A stretch of DNA of 47,106 nt from Muribaculum sp. (GCA_023663505.1 JAMPHH010000021.1:1-47106), one strand, 5' to 3'. Shown: positions 36,101 through 42,338, counted from the first letter of the stretch. Program-made: numbers and translations. The notes: generated by a model not told the origin, from the letters alone.

Positions 36101-36745
36101 CGCAATATATTCCTCGGGGTGTCCCGGTCCGTCAAAGCTTACACTTTGGCTGATACGCGAGTAAAGCTCCCTGTCTTGCTCATAGGCATAAACGGTTGCC
36201 ACATGTGCCAGGTTACCGCCAAGGGAATGCCCCGTCAATGTAAGGTTGTCATAATCAAAATCATTGCCCACCTCAGTCAAATATTGATATGCCATTTCCT
36301 CCTGAGCCGTAGCTTGTCCATTAATCATAGCAAAATCTGCCCATCCCCAATCCTTGATGAGTTGATCCATATCTACACTCTCGCTCCCACGGAAGGCAAC
36401 GATTGCTTCGTTTTCCCCTGTTTCTATGGTCAGGGCATATAAACCTGTTCCCTCCTCATCATCTTTGACAGATACCACCTTCCAGCCTTGGCAGATTTTC
36501 CCTGCAATGATATCATCTATAAACTGTTTGGCCTCCTTCGCCATTATACCCTCATCGCCTTCGATTTCTTCTAGGATATCTTGGTCATAATAAATGTCAT
36601 AAGGGCTACCAGAGTTATTTGCTTGTTCAGTAAAAATCTGTTGCAATGTTAAAAAATCACCATTTTCATCTATTTCAATTGTCCGCTTCTCGATATTGCA
36701 ATACGCTATCTGTGTTGCCCACAATAATTGCTGATCTGTATACAT
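30176..36745 (-). CDS. giant lipase-EF-hand-RTX secreted protein
   Basis: 2189 residues, with no signal peptide. Residues 1-270 are an alpha/beta-hydrolase lipase domain resembling Mbeg1-like/DUF2974 proteins: IVAFRGSE (115-122), nucleophile elbow TGHSLGG with S174, SFDGPG with D205, and a probable catalytic H264 in FLKHST. A helical region (275-470) leads to four calcium loops: DMDGDGFEL (480), DRNGDGVIGDG (521), DDNGDGMIDAED (558) and DKNGDGISQED (580). From about residue 870, RTX nonapeptides (GGDGNDTLYG, GGAGDDYLNGG) alternate with HCBP-related domains (RLVFGEGIKPEE...FADGTSW) in eight blocks, A-B-C-A-B-C-A-D. The C-terminus (LLIQAMASFES) suits type I secretion. It is coupled to the HlyB-type gene. 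Confidence 0.93.
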   Translation of the reverse strand: MYTDQQLLWATQIAYCNIEKRTIEIDENGDFLTLQQIFTEQANNSGSPYDIYYDQDILEEIEGDEGIMAKEAKQFIDDIIAGKICQGWKVVSVKDDEEGTGLYALTIETGENEAIVAFRGSESVDMDQLIKDWGWADFAMINGQATAQEEMAYQYLTEVGNDFDYDNLTLTGHSLGGNLAHVATVYAYEQDRELYSRISQSVSFDGPGHPEEYIAKHKKAISAVQDKLMHYPWSFVGVILTSFCEGDNYQMVLSDKFTGLFLKHSTASLRFNEDGSLIRTEAKDWVASEIDALTNMIDELYDVQLYASALVDLVVNTLENYNELDKLLEQNKVSEDTISDYKKAKEACNFLTVCRCVVLLKPDLLSDNGKQVLQELCNHSVERYIAAYKDLLRETYDTYGFSSDIFAAATKTVGEYIQSIMTLQMAGTLVKYNFYGGWITRIHAQGMHNMYEMFKDIMEAIFSKWSSARAAAYVDPLVFDMDGDGFELIDKEFGVYFDEDTVGLREKTAWVDADDALLAFDRNGDGVIGDGSELFGTSTPLKDGGTAQSGFKALAQYDDNGDGMIDAEDEIYSKLLLWQDKNGDGISQEDELYTLEQLGIESISLQHRPEEGVNVADVNFEDGTSGRIGEFAFDSNLYDTIDDDEVEISEEIQALPNVRAMGSVESLHVLMQRDETGTLKAYVEEFEQGGTIEERWDSVQKILYFITGADKVTSNDRGYNFDAQKLTVIERLMGQDFVGTGGRNPVRLAAPILEEVYHDLAEVYYTSLMVGSYLKDYVDMTFWSIDKEGRKYLDTSLLDMYIQCSDMEAEDAARLVGEISRYIRVCNPNNRGNFDNYFAKYAGNQEYVAAMVECAGLHMVTGTGESDEIWGYNDNLYSKRDVLYGDEGDDKLYGCSGSDILVGGAGDDYLNGGWGVDTYIYNRGDGNDTINNWDKGDDCQNDRLVFGEGIKPEEISVTRSSSNMILTDTVTGQEITIQGAFQNQWYYLYHVDFADGTSWTEEDLQEMLAAIQGGSGADTLYGSGNAYGYTNNETFYGGDGNDTIYASNGDDVLYGEAGDDVLYGEDGDDILVGGAGDDYLNGGYGSDTYIYSRGDGNDRIYNDDGNASRMNDRMVFGEGIRPEEITLTRSGYDLILTDTVTGQTITLINAHKDGGRGFVENIEFADGTVWSRETVEQKLSVLVGTDGDDEIHDQNEAYGHTGNTTIYGGDGNDKLYGEYGDDTLVGGAGDDYLNGGYGSDTYIYIRGDGNDTIVNSDPSDTRENDRLVLGGGIRPEEITLRRDGKNLILTDTVTNQTITIYNAFDNKFYYVENIVFEDGTVWGSEEISKILSVVIGTDDADRFVGYGDAYGYDGNESIYGGAGDDYLDGNMGNDTLYGGDGDDELYGNSGNDILVGGAGDDYLNGGWGVDTYIYNRGDGNDTINNWDKGDDCQNDRLVFGEGIKPEEISVTRSSSNMILTDTVTGQEITIQGAFQNQWYYLYHVDFADGTSWTEEDLQEMLAAIQGGSGADTLYGSGNAYGYTNNETFYGGDGNDTIYASNGDDVLYGEAGDDVLYGEDGDDILVGGAGDDYLNGGYGSDTYIYSRGDGNDRIYNDDGNASRMNDRLVFGEGIRPEEIALTRSGYDLILTDTVTGRTITLINAHKSNKRGFVENIEFADGTVWTREIVEQKLSVLVGTDGDDEIHDYGQDYGCTGNGTIYGGDGNDKLYGEYGDDTLVGGAGDDYLCGSYGADTYIYMRGDGNDTIYNNDFSETQADDRLLLGGGIRPEEIAMRRDGQNLVLTDTVTSQTITISKAFGSKSNFVENIVFEDGTVWGSEEVTEILSVVIGTDGADRFVGYGDAYGYNGNESIYGEAGDDYLDGNIGNDTLYGGEGDDKLYGSNGNDILVGGAGDDYLNGGWGVDTYIYNRGDGDDTIYNWDKGDNCQNDRLVFGEGIKPEEIKLTRDNYNLILTDTVTGQSIKVEGAFLNQWHYLYHVDFADGTTWTLGDIWNRTSIIQGGDGDDHLQGMNYAYKNLNSETFYGGAGNDTIYGLEGNDTLYGEDGDDTLAGGAGDDYLCGGNGSDTYIYNLGYGNDTISNNRQSGETDTLMIGTDISDLAFSRAGDDLLIAVGDGEGSISVENWYLGSECQLDSIRTSDGYALAGEQVDLLIQAMASFESAGGVEWQDALRLRDEQAVSIAEQYWVKQVG
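31931..32560 (-). repeat. 630-bp direct repeat within the RTX gene, copy B (downstream)
   Basis: As far as I can read base by base, this is identical to 33410-34039, at an offset of 1479 bp (493 codons). It encodes one A-type and the neighbouring part of one B-type RTX/HCBP block. The flanks diverge quickly, so the identity is local. Confidence 0.88.
33410..34039 (-). repeat. 630-bp direct repeat within the RTX gene, copy A (upstream)
   Basis: Partner of 31931-32560. It is the earlier copy in reading direction. The lack of even silent differences points to recent duplication or gene conversion. Confidence 0.88.
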
Positions 36746-36746
36746 T

Positions 36747-37616
36747 TTATTCTTCGTATAATAAACTATTCCTTAATTCCTTATATTCCCTATATTCTTC
36801 TAATGACCTTGTAATTTCGCCATCTTTATATCTAATATAAAAATAAGGATTCTTTGATTCCATGGTTGTAAACTCACCTCTTTCCAATGCATGTGTACTA
36901 AAATAATTCTCACACCAATTTTTCGTTTCTTCGTCTACCCCATATAAATCAAAATATATATCAGGCATTTGACTTTTTTCCTGCTCCAAACCTATTTGCG
37001 ATAAATATTCATATTCTCTTTCAATATCACCTTCCTGTTCCTGCTCTAAATTGATAAATACATCTATTATCCAACGCCCCCTTCCCTCATGTTCTTTCTG
37101 ATACTTCTCTGCATATTGCTCTATTGTTGTGTCGGGCACATTATCAAATTCAACCGCAGCAGCATAAGAAATAAAAGTATGCACATAACAATCATCGTAA
37201 ATCTGCTCTAGTTCTTGCTGAAATCTTTCGCTAATTTTCCATGAAATTACTCCCTGAATATATTCATCATATTCTATTCCCCTCCCATCATTCCAAAACA
37301 CCGCCTGAAATACAATTTCTTCATTGGATACTGGCGAACAGTCTGCATAAAATTCATGCGATGCTTTTGACCACACATCATGAATAATAAACTCCTCCCC
37401 ATATTTCTCCTGCAATGCCTTCTTTGCCATTTTGATTCCTCTTGCTTCTGTATACAAAAAGGGTCTAATCTCTCTGATTTGTTCTTCAAAATATTGGGGA
37501 ATCACTATAAATAATAAACCAATCAAAACACTCCATAGAACAATGCCAATAGCTATTGACCCCAGCATTACCGGTACTGTTCTGACTACTTTATTAGCTT
37601 TATGCCTGTTTGCCAT
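36747..37616 (-). CDS. single-pass membrane protein, candidate immunity/partner protein 1
   Basis: A 289-residue protein of a family I do not recognise. It has a short basic N-terminus (MANRHKANKVVRTVP), one membrane helix (about 15-40) and an extracytoplasmic domain with IKMAKKALQEKYGEEFIIHDV, ADCSPVSNEEIVFQA and YDEYIQGVI. Related copies lie at 38355-39203 and, frameshifted, at 40175-41007. It follows the truncated lipase gene with an overlap and precedes the full lipase-RTX gene by one base. Position after each lipase domain, and surface exposure, suggest immunity to or chaperoning of the lipase (inference). The ATG at 37616 is chosen over a TTG two codons upstream. Confidence 0.75.
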   Translation of the reverse strand: MANRHKANKVVRTVPVMLGSIAIGIVLWSVLIGLLFIVIPQYFEEQIREIRPFLYTEARGIKMAKKALQEKYGEEFIIHDVWSKASHEFYADCSPVSNEEIVFQAVFWNDGRGIEYDEYIQGVISWKISERFQQELEQIYDDCYVHTFISYAAAVEFDNVPDTTIEQYAEKYQKEHEGRGRWIIDVFINLEQEQEGDIEREYEYLSQIGLEQEKSQMPDIYFDLYGVDEETKNWCENYFSTHALERGEFTTMESKNPYFYIRYKDGEITRSLEEYREYKELRNSLLYEE

Positions 37617-38362
37617 ACACAACTCCCCTCACTTTGATACTTATCGCCCATATAAAAGGACGTCAGGATTGTACCCACAATGCTCCACTGATAGTGTCTA
37701 AGATTACCCTGCACTGCAGATATCGCTTCCTTGTGTTCCTCAATATATTCCTCGGGGTGTCCCGGTCCGTCAAAGCTTACACTTTGGCTGATACGCGAGT
37801 AAAGCTCCCTGTCTTGCTCATAGGCATAAACGGTTGCCACATGTGCCAGGTTACCGCCAAGGGAATGCCCCGTCAATGTAAGGTTGTCATAATCAAAATC
37901 ATTGCCCACCTCGGTCAAATATTGATATGCCAATTCCTCCTGAGCCGTGGCTTTTGCGTCTATCATCGCAAAATCTGCCCATCCCCAGTCCTTGATGAAC
38001 TGATCCATATCTACATGTTCGCTCCCGCGGAAGGCAACAATTGCTTCGTTTTCCCCTGTTTCTATGGTCAGGGCATATAAACCACTGTCTTCCTGCTCAT
38101 TCTTGACAGATACCACCTTCCAGCCTTGGCAGATTTTCCCTGCAGCGACATCGTCCATGAACTGTTTTGCATCCTCTGCCATTATACCTTCATCACCTTC
38201 AGTTTTTGTAAGAGCCTTCGGATTATAATAGAAATCATAATGATGTTTTGTAAAAATCTCTTGCAAAGTAAGACCTATATCACCTTTATCAACATTGCAA
38301 TACGCTATCTGTGTCGCCCATAATAATTGCTGATCTGTATACATTGTATTTTGTTTACTCAT
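37586..38362 (-). pseudogene. truncated lipase domain (toxin fragment)
   Basis: 258 residues; residues 7 to about 243 are close to residues 1-250 of the lipase-RTX protein, including TGHSLGG (S167) and SFDGPG. Similarity stops at GDKYQ, and the last 15 codons (SEGSCVWQTGIKLIK) are just the following membrane-protein gene read in another frame. It lacks the catalytic-His region, calcium loops, RTX repeats and secretion signal. It is therefore probably inactive, or a recombination donor. A stretch of 172 bp (37741-37912) is identical to 36103-36274. It has GGAGG 9 nt upstream, and its start overlaps the 282-residue membrane-protein gene by 8 nt, so it could still be translated. Confidence 0.82.
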
Positions 38363-39203
38363 CTTTCAATTCCTCCATCATTGTTTTAAATTCATCATAT
38401 GTAATATTAATGCCTTCTGCTGTACATTCATATTGAATTTTATTACACTTAGCTATTTTGTTATCATATGTCCCATGTGCTCCTGCATACTGAGTATAAT
38501 AACTATTACACCACTCCTGCAATTCTTTACTCATATTGTAATAAACTACATGCATAGAAAACATCTTCTCACAACTAATCTTTTCCTGCATACTTTCAAA
38601 AAAAGCATACTCCTCCGCCAAATGCTCATTATCCTCTTTCGCATCGATCCCAATATCAATCCAGCACCTTGACGCTCCAAATCTTTTGACATATTCTTCC
38701 ATTGTCATGCCTTGCATGCTATCTACTTCTGCAGAATGCACGACACTCCCGCCCGAATGATAAACCTTGACAAAAACGCTGTCATAATATTTCTTCAATT
38801 CATCTTCAAGCTCTTTTTCAAGTTCTCTGGCTACAATACCGGGTATATAGTCATCATACACTACCCCGCTCCCGTCCTTCCAAATCGCTGCCAAAAATAC
38901 CACATCTTCATTGGCTACGGGTGAACAGTCAGCAAAAAAATCACTCGGAGATTTTGAGTACACATCATGGATGATAAACTCCTCCCCATATTTCTCCTGC
39001 AATGCTTTTTTTGCCATTTTAATCCCGCTTTCTTCCGTATACATGAAATTCCTAATCTCCCTGATTGGTTCATCAAAATACTTCGGAATCAATACAGATA
39101 ATAAACCGATCAAGACAACCGACAGAACAATGCCAATAGCTATTGCCCCCAGCATTACCGGTACTGTTTTGACTACTTTATTAGCTTTATGCCCGTTTGC
39201 CAT
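38355..39203 (-). CDS. single-pass membrane protein, candidate immunity/partner protein 2
   Basis: A 282-residue paralog of the product of 36747-37616. It shares nearly the same N-terminus (MANGHKANKVVKTVPVMLG), membrane helix and IKMAKKALQEKYGEEFIIHDVYSKSP segment, then diverges in the second half (MTMEEYVKRFGASRCWIDIGID). Divergence of the distal half against a conserved membrane-proximal half is what one expects if the distal part gives specificity (inference). GGGGAG lies 6 nt upstream of the ATG. Its stop overlaps the start of the truncated lipase. A toxin scar (39221-39244) lies just upstream. Confidence 0.75.
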   Translation of the reverse strand: MANGHKANKVVKTVPVMLGAIAIGIVLSVVLIGLLSVLIPKYFDEPIREIRNFMYTEESGIKMAKKALQEKYGEEFIIHDVYSKSPSDFFADCSPVANEDVVFLAAIWKDGSGVVYDDYIPGIVARELEKELEDELKKYYDSVFVKVYHSGGSVVHSAEVDSMQGMTMEEYVKRFGASRCWIDIGIDAKEDNEHLAEEYAFFESMQEKISCEKMFSMHVVYYNMSKELQEWCNSYYTQYAGAHGTYDNKIAKCNKIQYECTAEGINITYDEFKTMMEELKDE

Positions 39204-39220
39204 ACATAACTCCCCTCACT

Positions 39221-39244
39221 TTGATAATTATCACCTTCACAATG
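39221..39244 (-). pseudogene. relic of a deleted lipase-domain gene
   Basis: Read on the minus strand this would encode HCEGDNYQ, matching CEGDNYQ at residues 244-250 of the lipase-RTX protein. The DNA differs at about 3 of 22 positions from 35996-36017. It joins the same SEGS sequence in front of a membrane-protein gene as the truncated lipase does. It appears to be the 3' end of a second, now deleted, toxin copy. Confidence 0.6.
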
Positions 39245-39263
39245 TGTATCAAACCTCCTCACT

Positions 39264-39962
39264 TTACATTTCTTCCAAGACATATCTCACCAGCAATGCG
39301 TCACAGATACAGCTTTTCCTCTCATAGATCAATCTCTCTTTCTCCGTTTCTAATTCCATGATATCCACCTCTCTCAGTCTGCCCTTCTCATACAGAAGCT
39401 GCCCGTTTTTAATCCTTTGCTCCATGACGGCGATTGCGCTATCATACTCCTGCACCTTCAGACTTGCCTGCCGGTATGCGTTTTCCTGCTGCATCCGATA
39501 TATTTTCATTTCCAACTGTGCACTGCTTAGCTGTGAGGAATCCGCCCCGTCACTCGAGCCACCCTCCCATTCATCTAATGTATCCGGTAGCTCTACATCT
39601 TCCGCCTCCTCTCCATACAGGGCAAGCAGCTCCTTTTGCAAGTCAGCGTTTTCCTCCGCCTCCTGTATCGTCAAGCGGTTGATGTCCGCCTCGCTTTGTA
39701 CCGCGGCAACCTCCAGCTCCGTTGAGTAACCGAGCGCCAGCTTCCTTTCTTCTATATCCAGCTTTTTCTCCAATTCCGCCTGCCGCGCATTCAAATAAGC
39801 GATTTGGGCATGGTACTTTGTAAGGTTTAATCTGAGGCTGTAGCATTGGTACTGATTCTGTGTATCAGTACCGTTATCCTCCGCCAATACATTTATGGAG
39901 ATGCCGCACATTATGAGCAGCGTCAAAGCCCCTGCCATGACCATTGCTATTTTCTTCTTCAT
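39264..39962 (-). CDS. secreted TolC/OEP-like helical protein without beta-barrel
   Basis: 232 residues with a signal peptide (about 1-27, ending NVLA-ED). The mature protein is almost wholly helical. Two segments resemble the repeated helical motif of TolC-type outer-membrane efflux proteins: LNLTKYHAQIAYLN with ERKLALGYSTELEVAA (45-117), and EQRIKNGQLLYEKGRLREVDIMELE (181-232). An acidic Ser/Gly linker (118-145) separates them. The strands that form the TolC outer-membrane barrel are missing and the length is half that of TolC. It is the first gene after the riboswitch and belongs to the type I secretion operon. It might extend HlyD through the thick wall (inference). It could also be a generic coiled-coil secreted protein. 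Confidence 0.7.
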   Translation of the reverse strand: MKKKIAMVMAGALTLLIMCGISINVLAEDNGTDTQNQYQCYSLRLNLTKYHAQIAYLNARQAELEKKLDIEERKLALGYSTELEVAAVQSEADINRLTIQEAEENADLQKELLALYGEEAEDVELPDTLDEWEGGSSDGADSSQLSSAQLEMKIYRMQQENAYRQASLKVQEYDSAIAVMEQRIKNGQLLYEKGRLREVDIMELETEKERLIYERKSCICDALLVRYVLEEM

Positions 39963-39997
39963 GATTTTTCCGGACTCCTCTCCTATACCTGCCCACT

Positions 39998-40029
39998 AAA
40001 AAAGACCGCAATTAACGAAAATTGCAGCC
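39998..40029 (-). terminator. leader terminator upstream of the TolC-like gene
   Basis: On the minus strand GGCTGCAATT (40029-40020) pairs with AATTGCGGTC (40013-40004, two G-U pairs) around a 6-nt loop and is followed by TTTTTT (40003-39998). It lies between the riboswitch aptamer and the TolC-like start at 39962, and its 5' arm overlaps the 3' end of the aptamer, as in transcription-terminating riboswitches. Confidence 0.78.
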
Positions 40030-40112
40030 GAACCATCATCATTTCCTGTACAACAGGCCACCTTAGACTTCATGCTTTGCGTCCTTAAATTTCTTTAAGT
40101 TTGCCGATATGT
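40024..40112 (-). ncRNA. c-di-GMP-I (GEMM) riboswitch
   Basis: The leader on the minus strand has the GEMM hallmark blocks. GGCAAAC (40105-40099) is followed by a P1b hairpin CTTAAA-GAAA-TTTAAG with the GNRA tetraloop, then GGACGCAAAGC (40084-40074), GTCTAAGG, a CCTGT-TGT-ACAGG hairpin, and ATGATGG TTCGGC. The element normally binds c-di-GMP. One oddity: the 3' strand that should read about TTGCCGA, to pair with TCGGCAA, reads TTCGGCT, so the closing helix is not complementary. The switch may be variant or damaged. It sits 3 nt after a sigma-A -10 box, before a terminator. Confidence 0.82.
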
Positions 40113-40115
40113 ACA

Positions 40116-40144
40116 ATATTACACTATCATTGTCATGATTTCAA
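40116..40144 (-). promoter_or_regulatory. sigma-A promoter of the TolC-like/lipase/RTX/secretion operon
   Basis: TTGAAA (40144-40139) and TAATAT (40121-40116) on the minus strand have a 17-nt spacer. The sequence around it (TATTGAAATnATnACAATGnTAGTG) is repeated at 41055-41093 upstream of the frameshifted membrane-protein copy. Confidence 0.82.
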
Positions 40145-40174
40145 TACTTAATGCGTTTATTTTACAATTATTTT

Positions 40175-41007
40175 TTAAAATCTCCCCAATTCCTCCCTCA
40201 TTGTCCTGAACTCATCATATGTAATATCAAACCCTTCTGTCGGGCAGTCAAATTCCATCTTGCTGCACTCGGCTCGTTTGTCAGAATATGTTCCTGGGGC
40301 TGCCGAATACCGAGTAAAATAATCATCACACCATTCCTGTAATTCCGCGTCCATTTGATAATAGATCACATACATGGGAACCATTTTCTGAGCGCTGACC
40401 CTTTCCTGCATACTCTCAAAAAAGTCATATTCCTCCTCCAAATGGTCATTCCCCTCTCTTGTGTCAATCCCTATCTCAACACGACACATCGACGGGTTGA
40501 AGCTCTCGATGTATTCCTCCATCGTTATGTCCCTTACATCTTCTACTTCCCCGTCCGCTTCATTAGCCCTGCTCATACTGCGTACAAGATAAACCTGAAC
40601 AAAAACACTGTTATAGTATTTTTTAACTCATCTTCTATTTCCTTTTCAATCTCTCTGGCGATAATTCCTTCTATGTATTCATCATACGCCACACCTCGCC
40701 CGTCTCTCCAAATCTCCGCCCGAAACACAACATCTTCATCAGATGCCGGCGAACAGTGTACATATAAGGAGCTGGGGGATTCTGAGTAAACGTTACGGAT
40801 AATGAACTCCTCCCCATACTTCATTTGCAGCTCCTTTTGTGCCAGCTTGATCCCCTGCTCCTGCATGTACTGAACCCTGCCCGAACTGCCAAGATATTTG
40901 GGTGCGGCTACAAACAAGACAGCCCATAAAATAATTCCAATGAGCAGAGACAGCGTCACTGTTGACACTATTTCGCCTGATTGAATATTTTTATTTTCGC
41001 TTGCCAT
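40175..41007 (-). pseudogene. frameshifted third copy of the candidate immunity membrane protein
   Basis: The N-terminal part (40573-41007: MASENKNIQSG, membrane helix, IKLAQKELQMKYGEEFIIRNVYSESP, YDEYIEGIIAREIEKEIEDELK) and the C-terminal part (40175-40576: ITMEEYIESFNPSMCRVEIGID...ITYDEFRTMREEL) together match the 282-residue protein of 38355-39203 end to end. The frame is lost at a run of six T (40619-40624, plus strand); a seventh would restore it. It may be a pseudogene, a sequencing error in the homopolymer, or a slippage site. It has its own promoter copy at 41061-41089. Confidence 0.82.
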
Positions 41008-41060
41008 ACATTTTCCCTCATGCTTCTCCAAACAACAGTACATCTTAACCATTATGTATA

Positions 41061-41089
41061 ATATAACACTAACATTGTTATTATTTCAA
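41061..41089 (-). promoter_or_regulatory. duplicated promoter upstream of the frameshifted membrane protein
   Basis: TTGAAA (41089-41084) and TTATAT (41066-41061) on the minus strand have a 17-nt spacer. The box and its flanks match the operon promoter at 40116-40144, but no GEMM aptamer follows it. The remaining spacer to 41209 is A/T-rich. Confidence 0.65.
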
Positions 41090-41209
41090 TACCTTATTTC
41101 ATTTTTTTATTTTTGCTTGCCACCATATCATCAAGATATGTATATATTATATTCGCTTTTGAGAAGATATTCAAGTATTTTTCCCGGATTTGAAAATCAG
41201 ATTTAAAGA

Positions 41210-42178
41210 TCAGCTTTTAAGATTGGACAAGGGTTGGAAGCTGTATCCCATTTCTTCCCATGCGCTCAACAGCTCGTCTAAGATTTCCCCGTTTGTCTGA
41301 GATGTGTTGTGGAGCAGCACAATGGCGCCGGGGTGAATCCTCTCCGTCAGCTTTGCCAAGGCGTCCTTGTGAGAGGGCTGCTTGTCCACATCCCAATCCA
41401 CATAGGCAAGGCTCCAGAAAATAGTCGTATAACCCAGCTCCTGCGCCATCTGAAGGTTCGTGGTGCCGCATTTCCCCTCCGGCGGGCGATAGTACATGGC
41501 AAGCTCTCCGCCTGTCACCTGCGCATACAGCTCCTTCAAGGAATCCATCTCCTCCCGAAATGCCTCCATATCCGTCAAGGTATTGATGTCCGGGTGATGA
41601 TAGGTGTGGCTGCCCACGGCGTGTCCCTCCTCCACCATGCGCTTTACCAGCTCCGGCGCCGCCTCCAGATAATGCCCCACCACAAAGAATGTCGCCGGTG
41701 CGTCATGCTTGTCCAAGGCGTCCAGAATCGCCTCCGTGTTGCCATTCTCATAGCCACAGTCAAAGGTCAGGTAAATCACCTTCTCCTCGTCACTCCCCAT
41801 AAAATAAGCATTATATTGCTTCAGCTCCTCCGCGGAGGCATTGCCCACGGGCTGCTCTCCCGCCTCCCCGAAGGCGAGTCCCCAGCCCTGTCCCTCTGGC
41901 GTCAGCTTGTCCACAAAGAGCTCCTGCGCAGGTTCCCGGGTCTGCGTGGGGAGCTCTGTCTGCAGGCTTTCACCCTTCTGCATAGAGTTTTCCATCTGCG
42001 ACAAGCTTTCCGCCTGCAAAGAGCTTTCCGCCGACTGTGCGGCGTCTTCAAAGATCCACTCATCGGGCGATTCCTCTGTCTCTGGCAGCTCCGCTTCCAT
42101 CTCCCGCTCGCTCTGCCTCCCGCATCCCCAAAGACTGAATGCCAGACATAATAATAATGCAATCACCGCTTTTTTCAT
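41210..42178 (-). CDS. PdaA-like polysaccharide (peptidoglycan) deacetylase lipoprotein
   Basis: A 322-residue carbohydrate esterase family 4 enzyme. A lipobox, SLWGC (C19), is followed by an acidic Glu/Ser/Gln-rich linker (20-105) and the NodB domain: IYLTFDCGYENG (motif 1, catalytic Asp), GSHTYHHPD (motif 2, metal His pair), YYRPPEG (motif 3), FWSLAYVDWD (motif 4) and IVLLHNTS (motif 5). The YNAYFMG lead-in and FDxGYENG form match PdaA-type proteins that act on N-acetylmuramic acid in peptidoglycan. It would act outside the cell. The ATG at 42178 has GAGGAG upstream; a 39-codon upstream extension lacks a secretion signal and is rejected. Confidence 0.9.
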   Translation of the reverse strand: MKKAVIALLLCLAFSLWGCGRQSEREMEAELPETEESPDEWIFEDAAQSAESSLQAESLSQMENSMQKGESLQTELPTQTREPAQELFVDKLTPEGQGWGLAFGEAGEQPVGNASAEELKQYNAYFMGSDEEKVIYLTFDCGYENGNTEAILDALDKHDAPATFFVVGHYLEAAPELVKRMVEEGHAVGSHTYHHPDINTLTDMEAFREEMDSLKELYAQVTGGELAMYYRPPEGKCGTTNLQMAQELGYTTIFWSLAYVDWDVDKQPSHKDALAKLTERIHPGAIVLLHNTSQTNGEILDELLSAWEEMGYSFQPLSNLKS

Positions 42179-42338
42179 TGATATACGCTCCTCTCTTATA
42201 AATCCGCACCTGAATATTTTCAGATACGATTCTGTCCGCCTTCGTGTTTCATTATAAATGACACATGCATCAAGAAAGGAACACTTTTGCATCAAAGTAG
42301 CATATTTTCCCCATGCCCATTGTCTTCGGAAGTCAATC

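Noticed and set aside
42179..42295. 39-codon upstream extension of the PdaA-like gene
   Set aside because: It would bury the lipoprotein signal peptide inside the protein; GAGGAG precedes the ATG at 42178.
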